The notes: generated by a model from the letters alone, not told the origin. Shown: positions 1-11,081, counted from the stretch's first letter. The stretch: 64,000 bases of DNA from Nitrospirillum amazonense (GCF_007828035.1 NZ_VITV01000006.1:310001-374000); one strand, 5' to 3'. A program made the numbers and translations.

Positions 1-3000
1 CCTCGTCGCTGATCTTCAACGGCGGCACATTGCTGTCCACGGCGGCCTTCTCCAGTTCCACCGCCATCACGGTCAATTCCGGCGGCGGCACCATCGATTA
101 CACCAGCGGCTCCGTCACCCTGAGCGGCGCCATCACCGGCAGCGGCGCGCTGGACGCCAAGAGCACCACCGCCGGCAACGCCATCAAGCTGTCGGGCAAC
201 AGCACGTTCTCCGGCGGCATCACGGTGGACGGCGGCATCCTGGACATCTCGTCCGCCAACGCCATCGGCACCGGCACGCTGACCTTCAACAGCGGCAAAA
301 TCCGCAGCACCACCGCCGCCTACACCCTGGCCAACAACCTGGTGATCAACGGCAACCTGTTGCTGGCCGGCAGCTTCGGCATGACGTTCACCGGCACCGT
401 CGATCTGGGCGGCGGCACGCGCAGCATCAATGACCAGCTGGGCGCCGGCAAGGACCTGACCTTCTCGGGCGTGGTCAGCAACGGCAGCCTGAACATCACC
501 TCACAGCTCACCGGCGGCACCTACGCCTCGGTGGTGCTGAGCGGCACCAGCAACACCTATACGAACGCCACCGTCACCTCCGGCACCCTCAGCATCGCCG
601 GCGCGGGCAGCCTGGGCAGCGGCAGCGTCACCCTGGCCGGGGGCACCCTGCTGGTCAACGGCGCCGCCAGCATCGCCAAGAACATCGCCGTCACCGCCAG
701 TTCCACCATCCAGGTGGCCAGCGGCAACGCCGCCACCCTGTCCGGGAACATCACCGGCAGCACCGGCACCCTGACGCTGAGCACCGGCACCGGCGCCTCG
801 GATGGGCTCACCCTGTCGGGCACCAACACCTACACCGGTGCCATCAGCATCGGCGCTGGCACGGTCACCGCCAGCGGCGGCAGCGCCGTCGCCGACACCA
901 GCGCCGTGACCGTCGCCTCGGGCGCCACCTTGGCCCTGGCCGCCAGCGAGACCATCGGCTCGCTCGCCGGTGCCGGCACCGTCAGTCTCGGCAGCTTCAA
1001 CACGCTGACGGCGGGCGGCAACAACACCAACACCACCTTCTCCGGCGCCATCACCGGCACCGGCGGCCTGACCAAGACGGGCACCGGCACCCTGGAGCTG
1101 TCAGGCACCAACACCTACACCGGCGCCACCACCATCAGCGCCGGCGAGATCATGGTGTCCAGCGGCAGCGCCATCAGCGACAGCAGCGCCGTGACCGTCG
1201 CATCGGGTGCGACGCTGCAGCTGGAAGCCAGTGATGAGACCGTGGGCTCGCTCAGCGGCGCCGGCACGGTGACGTTGAACGGCGGAACGCTGACGATGGG
1301 CGGCGACAACACCAGCACCACCTTCTCCGGCGTCCTCCAGGACGGCGGCATCAATGGCGGCATCACCAAGACCGGCACCGGCACCCTGACCCTATCGGGC
1401 ACCAGCACCTACACCGGAACCACCACCATCAGCACCGGCACGCTGGAAGCCGCCAGCAGCGGCGCCCTGGGCAGCAGCACCGGCGCCACCACCGTGGCCA
1501 GCGGCGCCACCCTGCAGGTGGACAACGGCGTCACCATCGCCGATGCCCTGACCATCGCCGGCGCCGGCACGTCCAGCTCCGGCGCCATCAACCTGGCCTC
1601 CGGCAGCGCGACGCTGTCGGGCAACGTAACCTTGAGTGCCGCCAGCAGCATCTACGTCGGCGATACCGCCACCCTGACCCTGGGCGGGACGCTGGCCGGC
1701 GCCTTCACCCTCACCCACAACTTCGGCAACGGCGCGATCGTGCTGACCGCCAACAACAGCGCCGCGACCACCAACCTGAACATCCAGGTCGGCACGCTGT
1801 CGATCACCGACCAGACCAACCTGACCACCGGCACGCTGACCCTGAACATGGGCAACACCGGCGTGGGCGGCCTGCTGGTCACCGGCAGCAACGTCACCAT
1901 CTCCAAGAACATCACGCTCGGCGCCAGCGGCGGCATCATCAGCAACGCCAACGCCCTGACCCTGTCCGGCAACATCACCGGCGGCGTCAGCAGCAACCTC
2001 AGCCACGTCATCAGCCTGACCAAGGTCGGCGCCGGCAAGCTGACCCTGTCCGGCACCAACACCTACACCAGCTCCACCGGCGCCCTGGGCGCCACCATGG
2101 TGTCCGCCGGCACCCTCAGCGTCACCAGCGCCGCCAACCTGGGCAGCACCACTATCAACGGTGCCGTCATCCTGAACGGTGGCGCGCTGGAGGTGACGGG
2201 CAGCAGCGTCACCCTCGCCAACGCCATTGTCCTCAGCGCCAACGGCACCATCAGCGCCACCAACAGCGCCACCCTGTCCGGCGTCATTTCCGGTTCCAAA
2301 AACCTGACCCTGAATGGTGTAGGCACGCTGACGCTCAGCGGCACCAACACCTACACCGGCACTACCACCATCATCGACGGCACCCTCAGCATCGCCGCCG
2401 CCACCAACCTGGGCAGCGGCAGCCTGACGTTGAATGGCGGCACGCTGGCGGTGACCGGAACCAGCGTCAGCCTGAGCCAAGCACTGGCCCTGGGCAGCAA
2501 TGGCGGCACGATCAGCGATGCCAACGCCCTGACCCTGTCGGGCGTGGTCAGTGGATCGGGTGACCTGACGATGAACGACGGCGGTACCTTCACGCTGTCG
2601 GGCGCCAACACCTACACCGGCGATACGACGGTGCGCGATGCCACCTTGCGCATCGCCGCCGCCACCAACCTGGGCGGCAGCGCCCTGACGCTGAACGGTG
2701 GCACACTCACTGTCACCGGGGCCAGCGTCAGCCTGAGCCAGAATCTTAACATCTCCGTCAACAATGGCACCCTCAACACGGACAACAGCCTGACCCTGTC
2801 AGGTGCCGTCAATGGTTTCGGCAGCCTGTTCAAAGGTGGAACCGGTACCGTAACCCTGTCGGGCGACGGCAGTGGATATACCGAAACCACCTATGTGCAG
2901 GCGGGCACCCTGGCGCTGACCGGTTCGGTTGGCGGCGACGTCAACGTCCAGGACGGCGCCACCCTGGCCGGCACCGGCACCGTCGGCGGGAACCTGCGGG

Positions 3001-6000
3001 TCTATGGCGGCGGCACCTTGGCCCCCGGCGTCGAGGGCGTGAACAACGGCATCGGCACCCTGACCGTTACGGGCAACGTGAACCTGGGCGGCGCCCTGCA
3101 AATCCAGATCGCCGGCACATCCGGCAACAACGACGTCCTGAGCGTCGGCGGCAACGTCGTGCTGAACGACGGGTCGGGCAATGCCGGCACCCTGACGCTG
3201 AGCGCCGTCGGCGGCTACACGGTGGCGCTGGGCGACAGCTTCACCATCGTCAACAACACCGGCAGCGGCACCACCGACGCCACCGCCTTCGACAACCTGG
3301 ACAGCGGCGGGCGCGCGGACCTCAGCGGCGGCAAAGCGCTGATCACCAACAGCGGCGGCACCGGCAACGATATCGTGGCCAGCGTCCTCAACGCCGCCCC
3401 GACCCTGACCACAACCCCGGCCAGCGCCCCCGGCTTCACCGAGGGCGGCAGTGCGGTATCCCTGTTCAGCGGTACCACCGTCAGCACGGTGGAGGCCGGC
3501 CAGAGCATCCACGCGCTGACGCTGACCGTCGGCGGCCTGGCCGATAGCACGTCGGAGGTGCTGACCGTCGACGGCACCGCCGTGATCCTGACCAATGGCA
3601 CCAGCGTGACCACCAGCGCCAACGGCTATGCCGTCAGCGTCAGTGTGACCAGCGGCACCGCCACCGTCACCATCACCAAGGCCGGTGACTTCTCCGCCAG
3701 CGCTGCCCAGACCCTGGTCAACGGCCTCACCTACCAGAACACCAGCGACGATCCGACGGCCGGCAGCGGCCGCACCGTCACCCTCACCAGTGTTCAGGAT
3801 AATGGCGGCACCGCCAACGGCGGCGCGGACACCACCACCCTGACCGCCAGCACCACCGTCACCATCATCCCGGTCAACAACAGCCCGACCCTGTCCAGCA
3901 GCGGCGCCACCTCCACCATCCCGGCCACGCCCATCAACACCACCAGCAACGCCGTCACCGTGTCCAGCATCCTGGGCGACGCCGGCTACGCCGATGTGGA
4001 CGGCCATGGCGTCTCGGGCATCGCCATCACCGGGCTCTCCGGCGCCGGCACCTGGCAGTACACCACGGACGGCACGAACTGGTTCGGCGTCGGCACCGTT
4101 TCCACCAGCAGCGGCCTGCTGCTGAACAGCACCGCCCAGCTGCGTTATGTCCCCAATGGCAGCACCGCGGAAACCGCCACGCTGACCTTCAAGGGCTGGG
4201 ACGAAACCAGCGGCACCGCCAGCAGCGGCAGCACGCGCCAGACGGCCGACACCACCACCAACGGCGGCGCCACCGCCTACTCGGCCAACAACGGCACGCT
4301 GAGCGTCGAGACGCAGGGCGCTGTGATGACGGCCGGCGGCTCCGTCACCTACGTCGAAGCCGGCACCGCCGGCGCCATCGACACCACCCTCACGGTCGCC
4401 GACGGCGCCACCAGCACCCTGACCAGCGCCACGGTGACCATCGGCAGCGTGGTAGCGGGCGACGTACTGACCTTCGTCAACACCGCCAACATCACCGGCA
4501 GCTACAACGCCAGCACCGGCGTGCTGACCCTGACCGGCAGCGACACGCTGGCCAACTACCAGGCGGCCCTGCGCAGCATCACCTTCAGCTCCACCAGCCA
4601 GGACCCGACCCTGGGCGGCACCCGCACCAGCCGTACCGTCACCTGGTCGGTGAACGACGGCATCGCCCCCTCCGCCGGCGTCACCAGCACGGTCAACATC
4701 ACCGCCGTCAACGACGCGCCGACGTTCAGCACCACGCCCGCAACCAGCCCAGTCTTCACCGAGGGCGGCAGCGACGTGAGCCTGTTCAGCGGCACGACCA
4801 TCAGCGCGATCGAGGCCGGCCAGAAGATCAGTGGCCTAACCCTGACCGTCGGCGGCCTGGCCGACGGCACGTCAGAGGTCCTATCCATTGATGGCCAGGA
4901 CGTCACCCTGGTCGACGGCACCAGCGTCACCACCACCGCCAACGGTTATGGCGTCGCGGTCTCGGTGACCTCCGGCACCGCCACCGTCACCATCACCAAG
5001 TCGGGCGGCGCCACGGCAGCCGCCACCCAGACCCTGGTCGACGGCCTGACCTACAAGGACACCAGCAGCGACCCGACGGCCGGCAGCGGCCGCACCATCA
5101 CCCTGACCGCCATCCAGGACAACGGCGGCACGGCCAACAGTGGCCACGACACCACCACCCTGACCGCCAGCACCACCGTCACGCTGCACCCGGTCAACCA
5201 GGCGCCGACCCTGACCACCACCCCGGCGACCAGCCCCACCTATGTCGAGGGCGCCAACGCCGTCGCGCTGTTCAGCGGCACAACCGTCAGCACCAGTGAG
5301 GCGAGCCAGAGTGTCCACGCCATCACCCTGACGGTGGGTGGCTTGGCCGATGGCGCCTCGGAAACCCTGAACATCGACGGCCAGAGCGTGGCGCTGACCA
5401 ACGGCAACAGCGCCACCACCACGGCCAATGGTTATTCCGTCAGCGTTAGTGTTACCAGCGGCACCGCCAACGTCACCATCACCAAGGCCGGCGACTTCTC
5501 CGCCGGCGCCGCCCAGACCCTGGTCAACGGCCTGGCCTACCAGAACACCAGCGACGATCCGACGGCCGGCAGCGGCCGCACCGTCACCCTGACCAGCGTT
5601 CAGGATAATGGCGGCACCGCCAACGGCGGCGCGGACACCACCACGCTGACCGCCAGCACCACCGTCACCATCACCCCGGTCAACGACGCGCCCACCCTAT
5701 CCAGCAGCGCCACCTCCATCATCCCGGCCACGCCCATCAACACGACCAGCACCGCCGTCACCGTGTCCAGCATCCTGGGCGACACCGGCTACGCCGACGT
5801 GGACGGCCACGGCGTCTCGGGCGTCGCCATCACTGGGCTCTCCGGTGCCGGCACCTGGCAGTATTCCACCGATGGCACGAACTGGTTCAGCGTCGGCACC
5901 GTTTCCACCAGCAGCGGCCTGCTGCTGAACAGCAGCGCCCAGCTGCGCTATGTGCCCAATGGCAGCACCGCGGAAACCGCCACGCTGACCTTCAAGGGCT

Positions 6001-9000
6001 GGGACGAAACCAGCGGCACCGCCAGCAGCGGCAGCACGCGCCAGACGGCCGACACCACCACCAACGGCGGCGCCACCGCCTATTCCACCAATAACGGCAC
6101 GGTCAGTGTCGCGGCGCAGGGCGCGGTGATGACGGCTGGCGGCTCCGTCACCTATATCGAGGCCGGCACCGCCGGCGCCATCGACACCACCCTCACAGTC
6201 GCCGACAGCGCCACCAGCACCCTGACCAGCGCCACGGTGACCATCGGCAGCGTGGTGGCCGGCGACGTGCTGACCTTCGTCAACACCGCCAACATCACCG
6301 GCAGCTACAACGCCAGCACCGGCGTGCTGACCCTGACAGGCAGCGACACCCTGGCCAATTACCAGGCGGCCCTGCGCAGCATCACCTTCAGTTCCACCAG
6401 CCAAGACCCGACCCTGGCCGGCACCCGCACCAGCCGTACCGTCACCTGGTCGGTGAACGACGGCATCGCCCCGTCGGCCGCCGTCACCAGCACGGTCAAC
6501 GTCACCGCCGTCAACGACGCACCCACCCTGACCGTTGCGGGCGCCCAGACCATCACCGACGTCCTGGGTCACGGCCTGAGCGTCAGCGTGGCCGACCCTG
6601 ACGCCGGTACCGGCACCGAGACCGTGACCCTGGGCGCCGGCAAGGGCAACCTGGCGGTCACCGCCTCGGGCAGCGCCAGTGTCACCGGCAGCGGCACGGG
6701 CAGCGTCACCATCACCGGCACCCTGGCCGATGTGAACGCCACCCTGGCCAGCCTGACCTACACCACCACGGTGACCGCTAGCGACAGCGATACCATCACC
6801 ATCGGTGTCAATGACGGCGGCAACACCGGCACCGGCGGTGCGCTGTCGGACAGCAAGACCATCGCAGTCACCCTGACCGGCAACGCCGCCCCCACCATCA
6901 GCGTGGCCGGCACGCAGAGCATCGCCGACACCAACAGCCATGCTATTACAGGCGTGGGCGTGACCGACGCCCTGGCGGGCAACACCGTCACGGCCACCGT
7001 GTCCGACCTGCAGGGCAACCTGGGCTTCACCGCTGCGGGGTCCGCCAGCGTCACGGGCGGCGGCACGGGCAGCGTCACCATCAGCGGCAGCCTGGCCGAC
7101 GTGAACGCCACCCTGGCCACCCTGACCTACGCCACCACCGCGACGGCCACGGGAACGGATACCATCACCGTCACCGTCAATGACGGCGGCGGCAGCCTGA
7201 TCGGCGGTGCGAAGTCCGAGACGCAGACCATCGCGGTGAACCTGACCGGCAACGACACGCCGTCCCTGGCCCTGCCGGGCGGGCAGAGCTATGTCGACCA
7301 GGCCAACCACGCCATCACCGGTGTGGCGATCACCGACGCGCTGCCGGGCGGCACCGTCACGGCCACCGTGTCCGACCTGCAGGGCAACCTCAGCTTCACC
7401 GCGTCGGGCGCCGCCAGTGTCACCGGCGGGGGCACGGGTAGCGTCACCATCACCGGCAGCCTGGCCGACGTGAACGCCACCCTGGCCACTCTGACCTACG
7501 CCACCACTCTATCGACCGCCGGCAGCGACACCATCACCGTCGCCGTCAACGATGGGGGCACAGCCCGCATCGGCGGCGCGAAGTCCACCAGCGGCACCAT
7601 CGCCGTGGCCATCGCCACCAACGACACGCCGGTCCTGACCGTCGCGGGGGCGCAGGCCTACAACGATACCAACGCCCATGCCATCACCGGTGTCAGCGTC
7701 GCCGACACCTACGGCGGCACCATCACCGCCACCGTTTCCGACCTGCACGGCAACCTAGGCTTCACCGCGTCGGGGTCCGCCAGCGTCACCGGTACCGGCA
7801 CGGGCAGCGTCACCATCACCGGCACCCTGGCCGACGTGAACGCCACCCTGGCCACCCTGACCTACGCCACCACCGCGACGGCCACGGGAACGGATACCAT
7901 CACCGTCACCGTCAACGACGGCGGCGGCAGCCTGATCGGCGGCGCCAAGTCCGCCACCCAGACCATCGGGGTCAGCCTGATCGGCAATGACACGCCGGTC
8001 CTGACCGTGGCCGGAGCGCAGAGCTACAACGACACCAGCGCCCATGCCATCACCGGCGTCAGCATCAGCGACACCTTGCAGGGTGGCACGGTCACCGCCA
8101 CCGTGGCTGATCTACACGGCAACCTCAGCTTCACCGCGTCGGGCGCCGCCAGTGTCACCGGCGGGGGCACGGGTAGCGTCACCATCACCGGCAGCCTGGC
8201 CGACGTGAACGCCACCCTGGCCACCCTGACCTACGCCACCACGGCCACCGCCACCGGCAGCGACACCATCACCGTCACTGTCAATGATGGCGGCACCGCC
8301 CGCATCGGCGGGGCCAAGTCCGCCGTCCAGACCATCGCGGTCAACCTGACCGGCAATGACACGCCGGTCCTGACCGTGGCTGGGGCGCAGAGCTACACCG
8401 ACACCAACGTCCACGCCATCACCGGCGTCAGCGTCAGCGACAGCCTGCAGGGCAGCACCGTTACCGCCGCCCTGATCGCCACCCAGGGCAACATCTCCGT
8501 CACCGCCTCCGGCGGTGCCACGGTGTCGGGCAGCGGCAGCGGCGTGGTTTCCATCACCGGCAGCCTGGCCGACGTGAATGCCACCCTGGCCACGCTGAGC
8601 TACGCCACGACCGCCACAACCACGGGCGCGGACGTCCTGACCGTGGCGCTGAGCGATGGCGGCAGCAACCGCATCGGCGGCGCCAAGTCCACCGTGCAGA
8701 CCATCACCATCAACCTGACGGGCAACGACACGCCGGTCCTGACCGTGGCCGGGGCGCAGAGCTATAACGACACCAACGCCCACGCCATCACGGGCGTCAC
8801 CATCAGCGACAGCCTGACCGGCACCACGGTCACGGCCACGGTCACGGCCACCCAGGGCAACGTCGCCGCGACCGCGTCGGGCGCCGCCACCCTGGCCGGC
8901 AATGGCACGGGCAGCCTGACCATCACGGGCAGCCTGGCCGACGTGAACGCCACCCTGGCCAGCCTGACCTATGCCACCACCGCCACGGCCACGGGCAGCG

Positions 9001-11075
9001 ACACCATCACTGTCACCGCCAACGACGGCGGCACCGCCCGCATCGGCGGGGCGAAGTCCACCGTCCAGACCATCGCGGTCAGCCTGACCGGCAACGACAC
9101 CCCCGTGGTGACCGTGCCGGGGGCGCAGAGCTACAACGACACCGACGCCCATGCCATCACCGGCGTCAGCGTCAGCGACACCCTGTCGGGCAACGCGGTC
9201 ACGGTGGCCCTGCTGGCCGGCAAGGGCAACGTCACGGTCACCGCCTCCGGCGGCGCCACGGTGTCGGGCAACGGCAGCGGCGTGGTTTCCATCACCGGCA
9301 GCGTGGCCGACGTGAACGCCACCCTTGCCAGCTTGACCTACGCCACCACCGCCACAGCCACGGACACCGACACCCTCACGGTGGCCATCAGCGATGGCGG
9401 CACCAGCCGCATCGGCGGCGTGAAGTCCGCCGTGCGCACGGTGGCCATCAGCCTGACCGGCAACGACACGCCCGTCCTGACCTTGCCGGGCGCCCAGAAC
9501 CTGTCCGCCACCGGCAACCAGGCCATCACCGGCATCAGCGTCAGCGACACCCTGACCGGTAGCACCATCAGCGTTCTGGTGAAGGACGGCTTCGACGGGC
9601 AGCTGGTCATGGCGGCCTCCGGCGCCGCTACCCTGACCGGCAATGGCACCGGCACGGTCACCGTCCGCGGCAGCGTGGCCGACGTGAACGCCACCCTGGC
9701 CACCTTGAACCTGACCCCCGCCACCACCGGCAACGACATCATCACCGTGACCGTCAGCGACGGCGGCACGACCCGGGTGGGCGGCGCCAAGACGGCCAGC
9801 GGCATCATCGGCGTGACCATCAACCCCGTGGTGGTGCCGCAGCCCCCAGCCACGACGACCACGACGACCACAACCACGACCGCGACGGCACCGACAACCA
9901 CGTCGACCAGCACCTTGATCGTGACGCCCACGGTGGCCGCGACCAGCACCGCGACGACCACCGTGGCCCTGACCCAAACGGTGGGCACGGGCAACGCCGG
10001 CGTCAGCGGCACCCCCAGCGCAGGCCTGACCGGCAACAGCGTCATCAGCACCAGCGCGACCAGCACAAGCACCAGCACGACGACAACGTCGACCGCCACC
10101 ACCAGCATCATCACCGCGTTGGCGACCGACACCAGCACGTCGACCAGCACCAGCCGGTCGACGACCACCACAACGGCCACTGGCTCAACGACCGCCACCC
10201 CAACCACCACCGGCACAACCGCTGCCGGCACGACGACGGCCAGTGCGGCGCCCACGACCACCACGACGGCGACCTCGACCACCGGGGCCGCGACGACCGG
10301 AACGACGACCACCTCCGCCGCCACCATCAGCGCCGGCACCGGCGTGGTCGCCATCACCTCCGCCACCGGCGGCACCACCACGCTGACCCTGGCCAACCAG
10401 GTCAGCAACCAAGTGGTCACCGCCGGCCAGCAAGTGACCTTCCAGCTGCCGCAGGGCACCTTCCAGAGCAGCGACCCGCAGGTGACGCTGGAAGCACGGC
10501 AGGCCAATGGCGAACCGCTGCCCGCGTGGCTGACCTTCAACCCGGCCAACGGCACCTTCAGCGGCCAGCCGCCGGCGGGCGAAAACGGCAACGTCGCCAT
10601 CACCGTCACGGCGCGCGACAGCAACGGCAACGTCGCCGAGGCCAAGTTCAACATGGCGGTGGGCCAGCAGCAGAACGGCACCGGCGGGCCTGGTGGTCAG
10701 GGTCCGGGGAACCGCGCCCCGCAGCAGCATGCCGCCAACGACCCGGCGATCGCCGTCCCCGCTGATCTCAACCCGGTGCAGTTGGCGGCCTATACCGGCC
10801 GTGACGTGGCAGCCCAGGATCTGGCCGCCAAGATCGCCAACGGCCCCGGCAAGGTGCCGGCGGGCAAGCTGTCGCTGACGGCACAGCTTCAGGCCGCCGC
10901 CCAGGCGCAGAAGGCCGTCGGCTTCGGTACCGGCACCTTTGGCGTCCCGCACCACGGCATCGTCGACGACACCGTGTCCCTTCTCGCCAGTTTGCTGGAC
11001 GTGTTCGGCGGCACCGCCCCGCAGCACGGCCCGGCCCTTCCCGCCCACCACGCTTCCACCACCACGACCGCCTGA
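1..11075 (+). CDS. Giant secreted repeat protein / adhesin, N-terminus outside window
   Basis: The frame is open to the left edge, so the true start and any signal peptide are missing; about 3,690 residues are visible. Residues ~1-1000 are autotransporter-associated beta-strand repeats with recurring LTLSGTNTYTGTTTI-like units. Residues ~1120-2160 are cadherin/Ig-like blocks, each ending near NDAPT. Residues ~2160-3265 are nine tandem ~122-residue repeats with the core GSLADVNATLATLTYATT. A Thr/Ser/Ala-rich linker (~3270-3430) leads to a putative Ig (He_PIG) domain (~3460-3545) and a ~135-residue tail. There is no C-terminal autotransporter barrel and no RTX nonapeptide array, so classical type V export is unlikely. 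The next gene starts 6 bp downstream and begins a TolC/HlyD set, which suggests a surface or biofilm adhesin exported by a type I-like route. The function is inferred from architecture and neighbours. Confidence 0.9.
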   Translation, partial: SSLIFNGGTLLSTAAFSSSTAITVNSGGGTIDYTSGSVTLSGAITGSGALDAKSTTAGNAIKLSGNSTFSGGITVDGGILDISSANAIGTGTLTFNSGKIRSTTAAYTLANNLVINGNLLLAGSFGMTFTGTVDLGGGTRSINDQLGAGKDLTFSGVVSNGSLNITSQLTGGTYASVVLSGTSNTYTNATVTSGTLSIAGAGSLGSGSVTLAGGTLLVNGAASIAKNIAVTASSTIQVASGNAATLSGNITGSTGTLTLSTGTGASDGLTLSGTNTYTGAISIGAGTVTASGGSAVADTSAVTVASGATLALAASETIGSLAGAGTVSLGSFNTLTAGGNNTNTTFSGAITGTGGLTKTGTGTLELSGTNTYTGATTISAGEIMVSSGSAISDSSAVTVASGATLQLEASDETVGSLSGAGTVTLNGGTLTMGGDNTSTTFSGVLQDGGINGGITKTGTGTLTLSGTSTYTGTTTISTGTLEAASSGALGSSTGATTVASGATLQVDNGVTIADALTIAGAGTSSSGAINLASGSATLSGNVTLSAASSIYVGDTATLTLGGTLAGAFTLTHNFGNGAIVLTANNSAATTNLNIQVGTLSITDQTNLTTGTLTLNMGNTGVGGLLVTGSNVTISKNITLGASGGIISNANALTLSGNITGGVSSNLSHVISLTKVGAGKLTLSGTNTYTSSTGALGATMVSAGTLSVTSAANLGSTTINGAVILNGGALEVTGSSVTLANAIVLSANGTISATNSATLSGVISGSKNLTLNGVGTLTLSGTNTYTGTTTIIDGTLSIAAATNLGSGSLTLNGGTLAVTGTSVSLSQALALGSNGGTISDANALTLSGVVSGSGDLTMNDGGTFTLSGANTYTGDTTVRDATLRIAAATNLGGSALTLNGGTLTVTGASVSLSQNLNISVNNGTLNTDNSLTLSGAVNGFGSLFKGGTGTVTLSGDGSGYTETTYVQAGTLALTGSVGGDVNVQDGATLAGTGTVGGNLRVYGGGTLAPGVEGVNNGIGTLTVTGNVNLGGALQIQIAGTSGNNDVLSVGGNVVLNDGSGNAGTLTLSAVGGYTVALGDSFTIVNNTGSGTTDATAFDNLDSGGRADLSGGKALITNSGGTGNDIVASVLNAAPTLTTTPASAPGFTEGGSAVSLFSGTTVSTVEAGQSIHALTLTVGGLADSTSEVLTVDGTAVILTNGTSVTTSANGYAVSVSVTSGTATVTITKAGDFSASAAQTLVNGLTYQNTSDDPTAGSGRTVTLTSVQDNGGTANGGADTTTLTASTTVTIIPVNNSPTLSSSGATSTIPATPINTTSNAVTVSSILGDAGYADVDGHGVSGIAITGLSGAGTWQYTTDGTNWFGVGTVSTSSGLLLNSTAQLRYVPNGSTAETATLTFKGWDETSGTASSGSTRQTADTTTNGGATAYSANNGTLSVETQGAVMTAGGSVTYVEAGTAGAIDTTLTVADGATSTLTSATVTIGSVVAGDVLTFVNTANITGSYNASTGVLTLTGSDTLANYQAALRSITFSSTSQDPTLGGTRTSRTVTWSVNDGIAPSAGVTSTVNITAVNDAPTFSTTPATSPVFTEGGSDVSLFSGTTISAIEAGQKISGLTLTVGGLADGTSEVLSIDGQDVTLVDGTSVTTTANGYGVAVSVTSGTATVTITKSGGATAAATQTLVDGLTYKDTSSDPTAGSGRTITLTAIQDNGGTANSGHDTTTLTASTTVTLHPVNQAPTLTTTPATSPTYVEGANAVALFSGTTVSTSEASQSVHAITLTVGGLADGASETLNIDGQSVALTNGNSATTTANGYSVSVSVTSGTANVTITKAGDFSAGAAQTLVNGLAYQNTSDDPTAGSGRTVTLTSVQDNGGTANGGADTTTLTASTTVTITPVNDAPTLSSSATSIIPATPINTTSTAVTVSSILGDTGYADVDGHGVSGVAITGLSGAGTWQYSTDGTNWFSVGTVSTSSGLLLNSSAQLRYVPNGSTAETATLTFKGWDETSGTASSGSTRQTADTTTNGGATAYSTNNGTVSVAAQGAVMTAGGSVTYIEAGTAGAIDTTLTVADSATSTLTSATVTIGSVVAGDVLTFVNTANITGSYNASTGVLTLTGSDTLANYQAALRSITFSSTSQDPTLAGTRTSRTVTWSVNDGIAPSAAVTSTVNVTAVNDAPTLTVAGAQTITDVLGHGLSVSVADPDAGTGTETVTLGAGKGNLAVTASGSASVTGSGTGSVTITGTLADVNATLASLTYTTTVTASDSDTITIGVNDGGNTGTGGALSDSKTIAVTLTGNAAPTISVAGTQSIADTNSHAITGVGVTDALAGNTVTATVSDLQGNLGFTAAGSASVTGGGTGSVTISGSLADVNATLATLTYATTATATGTDTITVTVNDGGGSLIGGAKSETQTIAVNLTGNDTPSLALPGGQSYVDQANHAITGVAITDALPGGTVTATVSDLQGNLSFTASGAASVTGGGTGSVTITGSLADVNATLATLTYATTLSTAGSDTITVAVNDGGTARIGGAKSTSGTIAVAIATNDTPVLTVAGAQAYNDTNAHAITGVSVADTYGGTITATVSDLHGNLGFTASGSASVTGTGTGSVTITGTLADVNATLATLTYATTATATGTDTITVTVNDGGGSLIGGAKSATQTIGVSLIGNDTPVLTVAGAQSYNDTSAHAITGVSISDTLQGGTVTATVADLHGNLSFTASGAASVTGGGTGSVTITGSLADVNATLATLTYATTATATGSDTITVTVNDGGTARIGGAKSAVQTIAVNLTGNDTPVLTVAGAQSYTDTNVHAITGVSVSDSLQGSTVTAALIATQGNISVTASGGATVSGSGSGVVSITGSLADVNATLATLSYATTATTTGADVLTVALSDGGSNRIGGAKSTVQTITINLTGNDTPVLTVAGAQSYNDTNAHAITGVTISDSLTGTTVTATVTATQGNVAATASGAATLAGNGTGSLTITGSLADVNATLASLTYATTATATGSDTITVTANDGGTARIGGAKSTVQTIAVSLTGNDTPVVTVPGAQSYNDTDAHAITGVSVSDTLSGNAVTVALLAGKGNVTVTASGGATVSGNGSGVVSITGSVADVNATLASLTYATTATATDTDTLTVAISDGGTSRIGGVKSAVRTVAISLTGNDTPVLTLPGAQNLSATGNQAITGISVSDTLTGSTISVLVKDGFDGQLVMAASGAATLTGNGTGTVTVRGSVADVNATLATLNLTPATTGNDIITVTVSDGGTTRVGGAKTASGIIGVTINPVVVPQPPATTTTTTTTTTATAPTTTSTSTLIVTPTVAATSTATTTVALTQTVGTGNAGVSGTPSAGLTGNSVISTSATSTSTSTTTTSTATTSIITALATDTSTSTSTSRSTTTTTATGSTTATPTTTGTTAAGTTTASAAPTTTTTATSTTGAATTGTTTTSAATISAGTGVVAITSATGGTTTLTLANQVSNQVVTAGQQVTFQLPQGTFQSSDPQVTLEARQANGEPLPAWLTFNPANGTFSGQPPAGENGNVAITVTARDSNGNVAEAKFNMAVGQQQNGTGGPGGQGPGNRAPQQHAANDPAIAVPADLNPVQLAAYTGRDVAAQDLAAKIANGPGKVPAGKLSLTAQLQAAAQAQKAVGFGTGTFGVPHHGIVDDTVSLLASLLDVFGGTAPQHGPALPAHHASTTTTA
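3886..4722 (+). repeat. Long internal duplication, copy 1
   Basis: An ~830-bp coding block of the giant gene, running from the LSSSGATSTIPATP motif to a TAVNDAP boundary. It recurs almost unchanged at 5686-6517. The two translations differ at only a few scattered positions, which points to recent segmental duplication or gene conversion inside the gene. Confidence 0.85.
5686..6517 (+). repeat. Long internal duplication, copy 2
   Basis: Second copy of the block at 3886-4722. The copies are separated by two of three related EGG..VSLFSGTT domains, at about 3400-3880, 4710-5190 and 5200-5690. Near identity at the nucleotide level makes this stretch a likely assembly collapse or recombination site. 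Confidence 0.85.
6518..9826 (+). repeat. Nine tandem ~122-residue coding repeats
   Basis: Units of 360-369 bp begin at about 6518, 6886, 7252, 7621, 7987, 8356, 8725, 9094 and 9463. Each starts near NDTPVLTVAGAQ and contains GSLADVNATLATLTYATT and a VNDGG..RIGGAKS segment. They look like tandem Ig-like/VCBS-type beta-sandwich domains, the usual stalk of large adhesins. Confidence 0.85.
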
Positions 11076-11081
11076 GGCTAC

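Noticed and set aside
1392-9977. Long open frames on the minus strand inside the giant gene (for example 1392-2480, 2799-4007, 5697-7310, 8112-9977)
   Set aside because: They are Gly/Ala/Asp/Gln-rich low-complexity translations antisense to strongly repetitive coding DNA, with no family motif; GC-rich repeats open all frames.
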